This document shows positions 17,684 to 25,999 of a DNA stretch of 64,000 bases, in pieces. Position numbers and translations under genes: made by a program. The DNA comes from Nocardiopsis sp. N85 (GTDB taxonomy: Bacteria; Actinomycetota; Actinomycetes; Streptosporangiales; Streptosporangiaceae). Below the pieces are notes generated by a model. The model did no database searches, was not told where the DNA came from, and worked only from the letters and a program-made list of their open reading frames with translations. The stretch covers positions 124,001 through 188,000 of the forward strand of contig NZ_JARBUT010000002.1 of the NCBI RefSeq assembly GCF_028882275.1. Direction: 5' to 3'. Positions within the stretch are counted from its first letter, which is position 1, and each line of letters begins with the position of its first letter.

Positions 17684-18214
17684 TCAACCGGCGAGCATGA
17701 GGACGAAGAGTCCCAGGGCCGCCAGGATGATCGAGCCGACGATGATGGCGGGCGAGCCGACGGCGATGATGAGGACCTCGGTGATCAACGCCCCGCCGAT
17801 GGCGGCGGCCGCCCAGGGCCAGCGCGGTTCCGGCGACCAGTCGTTGCGGCGTTCGCGGGCGACGGTGACGCCGAACGCGACCGCGATGAGCGCCCAGAAC
17901 ACCAGGTGGGCGACGGCCCGCGCGGAGGGGTCGACGTAGTCCGCCATTCCGCCGACGATCATCACGTACACGAGGGTCCCGGTGATCAACCGCCAGTACC
18001 CCCGACCGCGTTCGACGGGAATGGCGCGCAGTCGGGCGGGGCTGGTGCGTCGAAAGCGTTCGGCGGCGGCGGGTGGGGGCTCCTCGCTCGCGGGTTCGGG
18101 GGGCGGCGGGTCGAAACGGGGCCGGGGCGGCAGGGGCGGGGGCTCGTAGCCTCCGGCCGGCTCCGATTCCTCGGGGTACCGATGGCCATCAGGGTACTGG
18201 GGGGAGTCGGACAT
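17684..18214 (-). CDS. Pro-rich membrane protein of unknown function
   Basis: A 176-residue protein: the first 75 residues are hydrophilic and Pro-rich (PPPLPPRPRFDPPPPEP), followed by about four hydrophobic helices ending at the C-terminus. Several Trp residues lie in the membrane part. The ATG at 18214 is preceded by a GGGGCGG run. Convergent with tatB (15-bp gap). About 110 bp upstream on the same strand lies a hairpin preceded by a Trp-codon minigene, which may control this gene. No family recognised. Confidence 0.65.
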   Translation of the reverse strand: MSDSPQYPDGHRYPEESEPAGGYEPPPLPPRPRFDPPPPEPASEEPPPAAAERFRRTSPARLRAIPVERGRGYWRLITGTLVYVMIVGGMADYVDPSARAVAHLVFWALIAVAFGVTVARERRNDWSPEPRWPWAAAAIGGALITEVLIIAVGSPAIIVGSIILAALGLFVLMLAG

Positions 18215-18326
18215 GGTCCGCCCCTTCACGATCGGCGCTGTCCGGCCCGAGGCCGGGGGGTCTCGCCCTTTCCCTACCCGAGGGCCCGTGGCGTCAAATC
18301 CTCACAGGTCCCGCCTGGAAACACGC

Positions 18327-18382
18327 GAGGGCCCGGCCGCCCCGACGACCGTGATCAGGGGTCGTCGGGCGACCGGGCCCTC
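18327..18382 (-). terminator. Strong hairpin after the Trp-codon minigene
   Basis: About 23 paired bases (18327-18350 with 18360-18382, one bulge) around a 9-base loop, starting 12 bases after the stop codon of the minigene at 18395-18445. Either a terminator of a short transcript or the terminator of an attenuator ahead of the gene at 17684-18214. Confidence 0.7.
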
Positions 18383-18394
18383 CGGGACCACGTG

Positions 18395-18445
18395 TCAGAG
18401 CCAAACCCATCCGCTCTCGCGGGCGCAAAGCGTCTGCTTGATCAT
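18395..18445 (-). CDS. 16-codon minigene with tandem Trp codons (possible leader peptide)
   Basis: ATG to TGA coding MIKQTLCARESGWVWL. GAAAGG lies exactly eight bases before the ATG, a good ribosome binding site. Two Trp codons separated by one Val codon lie three codons before the stop, and a 23-bp hairpin follows after 12 bases. Minigenes of this form control Trp-related genes by ribosome stalling in other actinomycetes. Here the next gene is an unknown membrane protein, so the target is unclear. It could also be a stand-alone micropeptide. Reading frame and signals are seen; attenuation is inference. Confidence 0.5.
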   Translation of the reverse strand: MIKQTLCARESGWVWL

Positions 18446-19222
18446 GGCATGTACCTTTCGTGTGGTTTCAGCCCATCCCTGGACCACTGTGGACCACCCG
18501 ACCACCCTCGGCAAGACCCTCACTCGAAGTTCATCTTTTTATGACGAACCAGAACACAAAGGACAGAAGGGCAGCGATCCGACTACACGACCCCCGCGGA
18601 ACCGCAGATCAGCGGCACGCATTCGCGATCGCAGAGCACACCCTCCCCGACGACCTGCAAAAACAAGGCCGCTCAATGGCAAAATCGGATACTCCCCCAT
18701 AACCGAGGGTGAGCACGGGGAGATTGCGGGATCCGGCGACCGGAGGAGCCACGGAACCCCATACCAACCGGAATGAAGATCCCTTCGCCCTGCATATCGA
18801 GGACGCCCGGATAAACCCTTCCGAACCCGCCTCTCGACCTCCACCAACGGGACCACGGAGGAACAGTGGCCGTCCATCACTCTCCGTAATTACCTTGCGA
18901 CAGATCACCTCGCCCCCCAGGTGACTCCTCCGACCCCCGACCCCTGTTATGGACGTACGAAACCTCGATATATTGCCGGTCTCTTTTCTGGAAAAGTCGA
19001 CGACCGCCCTTCCCGAGGGCGCGATCCACCCCACAGGACGCCCGTTTCCTGATGAGTCGACCCGGATGCCGAGGGGTGAGTTCATCCGTTACCCGCGCGG
19101 CCCCTGGAAACCCCACCCGAAGGCAGGAAGGACCCGTCCGAGTCCCCGACCGTCCCGCACGCGAAGGGTCCGGACGGAACGTGGAGTCCCCTCCCGGCGT
19201 CACGCGCGAGGAGGCGCCCGTC
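18446..19222. other. Gene-poor stretch without supported coding
   Basis: About 780 bp of lower and uneven GC, without the third-position bias seen around it. Two consecutive small frames on the + strand (18541-18702, 53 codons; 18709-18924, 71 codons) have no convincing ribosome binding site and no recognised family. The stretch runs from the minigene promoter into the response-regulator pseudogene and looks like decaying sequence. Confidence 0.45.
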
Positions 19223-19946
19223 GTGAGCCCGCACCCCCGAGCACGTCCCCTTCACCCGTTCCCCCGGGGGCATCCCCCTCAACGGTGCCGCACCATCCGC
19301 GTCATGGTCGTGGACGACCACGCCTTCTTCCGGCGCGGGCCGGTGTCCGTCCTGGACGAGGAGGCGGACATCGACGTGGTCGGCGAGGCGGGGGACGGCG
19401 AAGAGGCCGGCCGGCTCACCGTCCGGTCCCGTCCCGACGTGGTCCTCATGGACGTGTGGATGCCGCACGCCCGCGGCATCGAGGCCTGTCCGCGCATCCG
19501 CGAGGCGGTGCCGAACACCAGGCTCGTCATGCTGACCATGAGCGACGAGGAGTCCGACCTGCTCGACGCGCCCAAGGTCGGCGCGAGCGGCCACCCGCTC
19601 AAGGAGATCGCGGTCACCGACCCGCCCCGGGCGTTGCGCGGCATCGCCGACGGACGTTCCTTCATCAACCCCACCATGGCGACCCGACTCATCGGGGAGT
19701 TCGCCGAGTCGGCCGAACAGGACGGCCCCCGCCGGAGCCGCCGGTGATCTCCCGGCTCACACCGAGGGAGACCGAGGTGCTCAGGCTGGTCACCCGGCCC
19801 CCCTCAACGACCGGGGGATCGGCGAACGGCCGTTCATCACCGAGAACACGGTGAAGGCCCGCGTGCGCAACATCCTGGGGAAACTCCAGGTCCACTCCCG
19901 CACCGAGGCGGCCATCTACGCCGTCCGCGCCCGGTACGTGTCCTGA
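19223..19946 (+). pseudogene. NarL/LuxR-family response regulator, frameshifted
   Basis: The receiver part is readable from GTG 19223 (GAGGAGG eight bases upstream): RVMVVDDHAFFRRG, the phosphoacceptor region VVLMDVWMP and VGASGHPLKEI. It then needs a frame change at about 19742 to read SRLTPRETEVLRLV, the start of the LuxR HTH, and another at about 19800 to read LNDRGIGERPFITENTVKARVRNILGKLQVHSRTEAA up to the stop at 19946. At least two frameshifts, plus odd substitutions at conserved places (Pro for Leu after FRRG, His-Pro for Tyr-Leu before LKE), show a degenerating copy. No kinase gene beside it. Confidence 0.8.
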
Positions 19947-20091
19947 CCGGTCCGGAATCGGCCGATCCCGCCCGGGATCGAAGCCGGCGCAGTATTCTGG
20001 TGGCGCACCGGCCCCCGCCCGAGGGGATAGCCGCTTCGCCGGTGACACTCGGGGCTCCGGTCCGGAATCGACACCCCGCGCGAGGGGATAG
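19947..20091 (+). repeat. Interleaved short direct repeats
   Basis: CCGGTCCGGAATCG occurs at 19947-19960 and 20057-20070; CGAGGGGATAG occurs at 20020-20030 and 20081-20091. The spacings differ (110 and 61 bp). No gene is supported between 19947 and 20366 apart from the two terminators listed. Confidence 0.45.
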
Positions 20092-20107
20092 TCCGACCAC
20101 CCGAGGC

Positions 20108-20142
20108 CGACGGGGGCCCGTGCCGCGCACGGGCCCCCGTCG
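20108..20142. terminator. Perfect hairpin downstream of the response-regulator pseudogene
   Basis: A 16-bp perfect stem with a 3-base loop (20108-20123 with 20127-20142). Confidence 0.65.
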
Positions 20143-20322
20143 CACGCCCCCGCTCAGCCGCCGAACCGGCCCGGGACGTCCAAGCCCGGAGGGCTCCACA
20201 GAGGTCGTGATGGCGCCGCACGCTCACGCCCCGGGCGGCCCCGACCGCCCCGGATACGACGAAGCCCCCGCGGCACGGCGGTGTCCCGCCTTCGGGACCC
20301 GGACACCCTCCCGGGAAACGAC

Positions 20323-20360
20323 GAAGGTCCTCTCCCCGGAAAGGGAGAGGACCTTCTTTT
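20323..20360. terminator. Terminator beside tRNA-Ala
   Basis: A 14-bp perfect stem (20323-20336 with 20343-20356) followed by TTTT on the + strand. It begins 11 bases after the 3' end of the tRNA (which is on the - strand), so it probably ends the tRNA transcript and also anything arriving from the left. Confidence 0.7.
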
Positions 20361-20366
20361 CTTCGG

Positions 20367-20440
20367 TGGAGCTATGGGGATTTGAACCCCAGACCCCCTC
20401 GATGCGAACGAGGTGCGCTACCGGACTGCGCCATAGCCCC
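20367..20440 (-). tRNA. tRNA-Ala, anticodon CGC
   Basis: A 74-base cloverleaf: acceptor GGGGCTA pairs with TAGCTCC (one G-U), discriminator A, T arm GGTTTGAATCC, anticodon stem CCTCG/CGAGG with loop TTCGCAT. Anticodon CGC at 20404-20406 reads GCG. The 3' CCA is not encoded. Confidence 0.95.
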
Positions 20441-20512
20441 TTGAAGACGAGATAAGCCTAGCAGGGATCCGGGGATGCTCCGAACCGGTTCGGGGGCACC
20501 CCCGGGCCCGGG

Positions 20513-21106
20513 TCAGTCGCCGGCCGCGCGCAGGCGGGCGTCGGCGTACTGGTCGTAGACCTGGTTGCGGCGATCGCGCAGGGCGATGATCTCGGCCTCG
20601 CGTTCGGCCTCCCGCTCCTCGCGCTCCTCACGCTCGACCGCCCTCCGTTCCCGCAGGGCGACCTGGCGCCGGACCTCGATGACGGCGGCCCGGTGTTCGG
20701 CGTCGGCCTTGGCGGCCTCGCGGAGCAGGGCCAGGTGACCGCCCAGCAGGAGCACCGGCGGGAGGATCACCCACCAGGGCCCCAGCCCGAACGCGACGGC
20801 GATCACCGTGCCCAGGGTGAGGAGGACGAGCGTGGTGGTGCGGCGTCGCCGGCGGGCCATCACCCGGGAGCGGCGCTCCCGGATGATCGGGACGGGCGGC
20901 GCCGGTTCCCCCATCAGAAGGACCTCGCCTTCGATCCCCTCATCGTCGTCCTCCGGAACCTCGGCATCCCCCATGGTCTCCATGTCCTCGTCCTCGCGCC
21001 GCGGTTCCTCGTGGACGACGTCCACGGGGTCCTTCCGCAGCAGCATCGGCACGAGGACGATGAGCCATACGACCACGATGGCCAAATACAGAGGAGAGCT
21101 GCTCAT
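20513..21106 (-). CDS. sepX: Divisome-associated membrane protein SepX/GlpR
   Basis: A 197-residue actinobacterial membrane protein: N-terminal helix MSSSPLYLAIVVVWLIVLVP, LLRKD motif, an acidic linker (about 40-65), a second hydrophobic segment (about 95-125) and a charged coiled coil (AVEREEREEREAEREAE). The opening and layout match the protein called SepX in Streptomyces (division-septum factor) and GlpR in Corynebacterium (membrane receptor for the gephyrin-like protein Glp). The glp gene lies 3.7 kb away in the same direction, as in those genomes. ATG at 21106 with GGAGG upstream. Identification rests on the N-terminus and on gene order. Confidence 0.78.
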   Translation of the reverse strand: MSSSPLYLAIVVVWLIVLVPMLLRKDPVDVVHEEPRREDEDMETMGDAEVPEDDDEGIEGEVLLMGEPAPPVPIIRERRSRVMARRRRRTTTLVLLTLGTVIAVAFGLGPWWVILPPVLLLGGHLALLREAAKADAEHRAAVIEVRRQVALRERRAVEREEREEREAEREAEIIALRDRRNQVYDQYADARLRAAGD

Positions 21107-21245
21107 CACCCCTCCTCACGATGACGGCCACTGAACGTTGCTCGACACGTCGTCGACACCGCCCCGCGCGGCTCGTCCGGAGAGGGGAACGTCCGTCCCG
21201 GGGACGGGGTTCCTGACCTCGGACGTTCCCGGGAGTGGTCCCGGG

Positions 21246-21273
21246 CATATCCGCGCGCTGCCCGCATCGTCAA
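21246..21273 (-). promoter_or_regulatory. Candidate sepX promoter
   Basis: TTGACG, 16-bp gap, GATATG on the - strand, about 140 bp upstream of sepX. The remaining 21107-21498 is AT-richer than its surroundings (notably 21390-21475) and shows no supported gene. Confidence 0.45.
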
Positions 21274-21498
21274 TGCGTCTATGTTCCGCACGGTACGACC
21301 CCGTGTCCATAAATGCGCCACATTCTGACCGGAGTGTCGCAAGATTGTGGACTCTCAGTTTCGGCCATCCGGGGCGACTGGGCTTCGGCGCAGGTCAAAG
21401 GATGACTGCACAGAGCAATGCCAATTCAACGCAAAGTAATTGATCAATGTCGCTAAAGAGAGGTTTAAGTTCCGGTCACACCCGAGATCGTGCCACGT

Positions 21499-22218
21499 TC
21501 AGTTCGAACCGGGGTGCGGACTCGCCGGGTGGTGGGGATCTCCGCCGCCGTTCGGGCCTTGTGGCCCCAAAGCGGAACCGGGGCCGGAATCGGACTCCGG
21601 TGGAGACCCCGGGGCTCTCCCCATGCGCCACCGGTGCAGCAGCCCGTTCGGCACCTCCTCGGCCGTGAGCGCGTAACAGATGTGATCGCGCCAGTCGCCG
21701 TCGATGTGCAGTTGGCGTCTGCGCACACCCTCGTCCCGGAAGCCCAGCTTGTCCACGACCCGCCTGCTGGCCTTGTTCTCGGGACGGACGTTGGCCTCGA
21801 TCCGATGCAGCCCGGCACGGAAGAAGGAGTGGTCCACGGCCAGCGCCACGGCCGTCGGGGTGATACCGCGCCCCGCGTGGGCACCGTCGATCCAGTAGCC
21901 GATCTGCGCCGACCGGGCCGATCCCCAGACGATGCCGCCCACGGAGAGCTGACCGACGAAGCGCCCCTCGTAGAGCACCGCCCACGGCATGGACAGCCCC
22001 TGGCGGGCCTCCCTGCGGACGGCCTGGATCATGGCGATGTAGGGGGACAGGCCGGTGGTGCGCAGGGGCATCTCCGGATAGGTCGGTTCCCAGGGGCGTA
22101 GCCACTCCGCGTTGCGGGCACGGGTGTCGCGCAGGGCGGTGGCGTCGCGGAGACGGAGCGGCCGGAGTGCGACCGGCCCCTCCTCCAAGGTGACGGGCCA
22201 CCCTTGTCTGCGATTCAC
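21499..22218 (-). CDS. rimJ: GNAT family N-acetyltransferase, RimJ-like
   Basis: A 239-residue acetyltransferase of the RimJ/RimL group, which acetylates protein N-termini or small amines from acetyl-CoA. Features: LRPLRLRDATALRDTRARNAEWLRPWEP at the N-terminus, GQLSVGGI, the acetyl-CoA loop in HAGRGITPTAVALAVDHSF and IEANVRPENKASRRVVDKLGF. The last 40 residues are a Pro/Gly-rich tail. GTG at 22218 with AAGGGA upstream. Lies between the Mo-cofactor genes and sepX, as in mycobacteria (Rv0995 neighbourhood). Confidence 0.88.
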   Translation of the reverse strand: MNRRQGWPVTLEEGPVALRPLRLRDATALRDTRARNAEWLRPWEPTYPEMPLRTTGLSPYIAMIQAVRREARQGLSMPWAVLYEGRFVGQLSVGGIVWGSARSAQIGYWIDGAHAGRGITPTAVALAVDHSFFRAGLHRIEANVRPENKASRRVVDKLGFRDEGVRRRQLHIDGDWRDHICYALTAEEVPNGLLHRWRMGRAPGSPPESDSGPGSALGPQGPNGGGDPHHPASPHPGSN

Positions 22219-22427
22219 GACCGTCCCTTCGCCGACGCCGCCGGCGTTCGGGCGCCGACAGGGGTCTCCAGTATTCCACTCCTCGGGCACGGCGCGTCGG
22301 GGGTCACCCGGCGCACCAGAAACGGACGGGGTCTAATGCGGATAGTCCGGCACCGGAAATAAGGGTGCGGGTCAAGGAATTCTCTGCGGACGGAATGCCC
22401 GAGATGTGATTTGTGTCATTGCCCGAC

Positions 22428-22940
22428 TCATTCGGAACGAGGGTGATCCGCACCACGCAACTGGTCGAGGGCGTGTCCCAGCACCGGTGCCAGAACGTCC
22501 ATCCCGTCGCTCGCGCCTCCCCGTGACCCGGGGAGGTTGACCACGAGCAGACGCCGGTCACCGCGCACGATCACACCCGCGAGGCCACGGGAGAGGATGG
22601 AGGTCGGCACCCCCTTCTCCCGTCCCGCGGCCCGGATCGCCTCGGCGATCCCCGGGACCTCGTAGGTGATCAGGGACCGGGTCGCCTCGGGGGTGAGGTC
22701 CTGGGGGGTCACGCCGGTGCCGCCGGTGGTGAGTACCGCCTCGGCGTGTTCGGCCAGGGCCCGTTCGATGGCCTCCGCGACCGGTGGGCCGTCCGGCACC
22801 ACCCACGGCCCGAGCGGTTCGCAGCCGAGGGCGCGCAGCCGTTCGACGATGACCGGACCGGACCTGTCGGGGTAGACACCGGCCGACGCCCGGTTGGACG
22901 CCGTCACGACGGCCACACGCGGCGCACGGGTCTCACTCAC
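22428..22940 (-). CDS. mog: Molybdopterin adenylyltransferase (MogA/MoaB type)
   Basis: Adenylates molybdopterin before metal insertion. The 170-residue MoCF-biosynthesis fold shows VAVVTASNRASAG, LTTGGTGVTPQDLTPEA (the substrate loop with G-G-T-G) and VNLPGSRGGASDGMDVL. The GTG start at 22940 lies inside the end of moaC (8-base overlap), so the two are translationally coupled. Confidence 0.92.
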   Translation of the reverse strand: MSETRAPRVAVVTASNRASAGVYPDRSGPVIVERLRALGCEPLGPWVVPDGPPVAEAIERALAEHAEAVLTTGGTGVTPQDLTPEATRSLITYEVPGIAEAIRAAGREKGVPTSILSRGLAGVIVRGDRRLLVVNLPGSRGGASDGMDVLAPVLGHALDQLRGADHPRSE

Positions 22941-23439
22941 CGCTCCGCCTCCAGTGGCCCTTCTTACCGCCGGTCTTCTCCTCCACCCGGACCCGGGTGA
23001 CCTCGGCCTCGGGGTCGACGGCCTTGACCATGTCCACCAGGCCCAGGGCGGCGGTCATGACGCTGGTGAGCGCCTCCATCTCCACCCCGGTCCGATCGGC
23101 GGTGCGCACGGTGGCCCGGATGTCGACGCCCTCGTCCACGACGGTGAGTTCCACGTCCACGCCGTGCACGGCGATGGGGTGACAGAGCGGGACCAGGTCG
23201 GGGGTGCGTTTGGCCCCCTGGATGCCCGCGATCCGCGCCACCGCGAGGGCGTCGCCCTTGGGCACCCCTCCCCCGCGCAGCGCGGCGACGGCCTCGCCGC
23301 TCAGCAGCACCTTGCCGGTGGCCGTGGCGGTGCGGGCGCTGACGTCCTTGGCGGAGACGTCGACCATGCGCGCCGCGCCCGACGCGTCCAGGTGGGTGAG
23401 CCCGCCGGGGTGCCCGTCCGGTCGTGGGGTGTCGCTCAT
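22933..23439 (-). CDS. moaC: Cyclic pyranopterin monophosphate synthase
   Basis: Converts the MoaA product to cyclic pyranopterin monophosphate in molybdenum cofactor synthesis. A 168-residue protein with the family hallmarks MVDVSAKDVSARTA, KGDALAVARIAGIQGAK, PLCHPI and GVEMEALT. ATG at 23439 with GGAGG upstream; the preceding in-frame codons are discarded. Followed by mog with an overlap. Confidence 0.95.
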   Translation of the reverse strand: MSDTPRPDGHPGGLTHLDASGAARMVDVSAKDVSARTATATGKVLLSGEAVAALRGGGVPKGDALAVARIAGIQGAKRTPDLVPLCHPIAVHGVDVELTVVDEGVDIRATVRTADRTGVEMEALTSVMTAALGLVDMVKAVDPEAEVTRVRVEEKTGGKKGHWRRSGE

Positions 23440-23573
23440 CGTCGTCCTCCGTGTTCGCAACCGTGGGGACGCGGTCGCGCCGCGCCCTCCACGAAGGTAC
23501 GGCACGTCGACCCCGTCCGGCCCCGACCCACCGCGGTCGCCCCGGCGCCGGGAACTCCGGAGACCCTCCCCGG

Positions 23574-24800
23574 TCAGGCGGGGCGGGGCAGGACCAGAAC
23601 CTCGACGGTGGCTCCGGCAGGGAGTTCCGTGACGTCCTCGGGCACGACGATCAGGGCGTTCGTGGTGGTGAGCGCGGACAACTGGTGCGACTGCTGTCGG
23701 GTCAGCGGGGTCACCGTCGCCTCACGGTCGGGGCCGGTCGTCTCCAGGACGCCCCGCAGGAAGGAGCGGCGGCCCCCGGGCGAGGTGGCGGGTGCGGCCA
23801 ACCGGGCCCGAACGCCCTCCAGGGAGGTGGGCGGCAGCCCGCGCAGGCGGCGCAGCGCCGGCAGCACCAGCACCTGGAAGGAGACGAAGGCGCTCACCGG
23901 GTTCCCCGGCAGGGTGACGATGGGGGTGCGGTCCGGTCCGATGACGCCGAACCCCTGGGGCTTGCCCGGCTGCATGGCCACCTGGGTGAACTCGACGGTC
24001 CCCTGGCCGGTCAGGACCTCCTTGACGACGTCGTGGGCACCCATGCTCACCCCACCGGTGGTGATGATCAGGTCGGCGCGGACCAGGAGGCCCTCCAGGA
24101 CGTCGAGGACCGCGGCCGGGTCGTCGCCCACGAACCCGTGCCGGTGCACGTCGCAGCCGGCGTCGCGGGCGGCGGCGGCCACCATGAAGCTGTTGGACTC
24201 CCAGATCTGGCCGGGCCCCAGGGGACGTCCCGGTTCGACGAGTTCCTCGCCGGTGGAGAGCACCACCACGCGGGGTCGGGGGAAGACGGAGACGGTGCGC
24301 CGCCCCACGGCGGCCAGGACGCCCATCTCTCCGGAACCGATGCGCGCGCCCGACCGGAGGACCACGGTGCCGGCCTCGACGTCGCCGCCCGCACGGCGGA
24401 TGGAGTCCCCCACCCGGACCGGGCGGCCGAAGGCGGCCCGCACGACGTCGCCGTCGGTCCACTCCACCGGGACGACCGCGTCCGCGCCCATGGGCAGGGG
24501 CGCGCCGGTCATGATGCGCGCGCACAGGCCGGGACGGATCGCGACGGGCGAGGCGTCTCCGGCGGCGATGTCGGCGACCACCGGCAGGACCACGGGGGTG
24601 TCGGGGGAGGCCGTCTCCAGGTCGGCGGCGACCACCGCGTAACCGTCCATGGAGGAGTTGTCGAAATTGGGCAGGGACACCGGCGAGGAGACGGTCTCGG
24701 CCAGGACGGTGCCGTGCGCCCGGAGCAGATCGACCTCGACCGGCCGCGGGTCGGCGACCACGGCCAGGATGTCGGCGATGTGCTGTTCGACGCTCTTCAC
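23574..24800 (-). CDS. glp: Gephyrin-like molybdotransferase Glp (MoeA family)
   Basis: Inserts molybdate into adenylated molybdopterin. The 408-residue protein shows NFDNSSMDGYAV (near 45), GDSIRRAGGDVEAG, the MoCF domain ITTGGVSMGAHDVVKEVL (near 245) and TLPGNPVSAFVSF (near 300), plus a C-terminal beta barrel. In Corynebacterium the Glp protein also takes part in cell division through the GlpR receptor, whose likely counterpart (sepX) lies downstream. GTG at 24800 with GAGGAG upstream. Confidence 0.93.
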   Translation of the reverse strand: MKSVEQHIADILAVVADPRPVEVDLLRAHGTVLAETVSSPVSLPNFDNSSMDGYAVVAADLETASPDTPVVLPVVADIAAGDASPVAIRPGLCARIMTGAPLPMGADAVVPVEWTDGDVVRAAFGRPVRVGDSIRRAGGDVEAGTVVLRSGARIGSGEMGVLAAVGRRTVSVFPRPRVVVLSTGEELVEPGRPLGPGQIWESNSFMVAAAARDAGCDVHRHGFVGDDPAAVLDVLEGLLVRADLIITTGGVSMGAHDVVKEVLTGQGTVEFTQVAMQPGKPQGFGVIGPDRTPIVTLPGNPVSAFVSFQVLVLPALRRLRGLPPTSLEGVRARLAAPATSPGGRRSFLRGVLETTGPDREATVTPLTRQQSHQLSALTTTNALIVVPEDVTELPAGATVEVLVLPRPA

Positions 24801-24918
24801 GGGGGCTCCTCGGGTTCGTGGTCGGAACGCGCGCGCCGCCGAACGATCCCGGCGGCGCCCACGCCCCATTGTCACCACCTTCGGGATCCGGGCACGGCAC
24901 CCGTCCCCGGACCGTGCG

Positions 24919-25848
24919 TCACGTCCCCTGACGGTCCACGAACTCGCGCAGCCACGGCAACAGCTCGTCGGCGAGGTCGGGGCGGCGGCAGGCGAAGTCG
25001 ACGACGGTACGGATGTAGTCGGCCTTGTTGCCGGTGTCGTAGCGGTGGCCCCGGAACAGGACGCCGTGGACCGTGCCGCCGTCCTCGGGCTTGCGGCGGG
25101 CCAGTTCGAGCAGGGCGTCGGTGAGCTGGATCTCGCCGCCCCGGCCGGGCGGGGTCTCGTGCAGGATCGGGAAGATCGCCGGGTCGCAGATGTAGCGGCC
25201 GATGACGGCCCACCGGCTGGGGGCCTGCTCGGGCGCGGGCTTCTCCACCAGGTCGGTGACGATGACGACGTCGTCCTCGTCGGTGGGTTCGATGCCCGCG
25301 CAGCCGTAGAGGGAGACCTGTTCGGGCTCGACCTCCATGAGCGCCACGACGCTGCCGCCGTGTCGGTGCCGGACCTCGATCATGCGACGCAGCAGGTCTG
25401 CGGATTCGATGAGGTCGTCGCCGAGCAGGACGGCGAACGGGTTGTCGCCCACGTGGGCCTCCGCGCACAGGACCGCGTGCCCCAGGCCGCGCGGTTCGCC
25501 CTGACGGACGTAGTGCACCTGGGCCAGACCGCTGGGCTCGCGGACCGAGCGCAGCCGCTCGGTGTCGCCCTTGGCCTCCAGGGCCTCCTCCAACTCGTAG
25601 GCGCGGTCGAAGTGGTCCTCGATGGAGCGTTTGTTGCGCCCGGTGATCATGAGAACGTCGCGCAGCTCGGCGGCGACGGCCTCCTCCACGACGTACTGGA
25701 TCGCGGGCTTGTCCACGATCGGGAGCATCTCTTTGGGAGTGGCCTTGGTCGCCGGGAGGAAGCGGGTGCCGAGGCCGGCCGCCGGGATGACCGCCTTGGT
25801 GACGGGGGCGGGGGCGTTGTCGGTCCGTGTCTGGTCGCTGGCGTTCAT
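24919..25848 (-). CDS. galU: UTP-glucose-1-phosphate uridylyltransferase
   Basis: Makes UDP-glucose for cell-surface polymers. A 309-residue nucleotidyltransferase with AVIPAAGLGTRFLPATKATP (residues about 19-38), the EML-PIVDKPAIQYVVEEAV start of the sugar-binding part, GLGHAVLCAE, LLGDDLIE and VEKPAP, and GNKADYIRT near the end. Upstream TAGAGT ends exactly six bases before the ATG, so the mRNA is probably leaderless. Adjacent to glp in the same direction and divergent from the 5-FCL gene. Confidence 0.95.
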   Translation of the reverse strand: MNASDQTRTDNAPAPVTKAVIPAAGLGTRFLPATKATPKEMLPIVDKPAIQYVVEEAVAAELRDVLMITGRNKRSIEDHFDRAYELEEALEAKGDTERLRSVREPSGLAQVHYVRQGEPRGLGHAVLCAEAHVGDNPFAVLLGDDLIESADLLRRMIEVRHRHGGSVVALMEVEPEQVSLYGCAGIEPTDEDDVVIVTDLVEKPAPEQAPSRWAVIGRYICDPAIFPILHETPPGRGGEIQLTDALLELARRKPEDGGTVHGVLFRGHRYDTGNKADYIRTVVDFACRRPDLADELLPWLREFVDRQGT

Positions 25849-25854
25849 GTCGGC

Positions 25855-25860
25855 ACTCTA
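25855..25860 (-). promoter_or_regulatory. -10 box of leaderless galU transcript
   Basis: TAGAGT on the - strand, six bases (GCCGAC) before the ATG. The same spacing is found at 25988, 27366, 30311, 47631 and 56567. No strong -35 is visible. Confidence 0.5.
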
Positions 25861-25999
25861 GGCCAGTCGCCGGTCACCCGGTGCGCCACGACCCGACCGG
25901 CGCCCCGAGAAGTCTCGACGGTTTCCGGACGAAGCCTCCCGAATGCCACCCGGTGTTCACCGGAAGGGATCGGTGGAGGTCCGCTGCCAGACTGGGGGC

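Noticed and set aside
18541..18924. Two consecutive small frames (53 and 71 codons) that could be a micro-operon
   Set aside because: No good ribosome binding site, no third-position bias and no recognisable motif; kept only as part of the gene-poor stretch.
21138..21443. A 101-codon frame on the + strand upstream of sepX
   Set aside because: Composition unlike the neighbours, no ribosome binding site, and it covers the likely sepX promoter.
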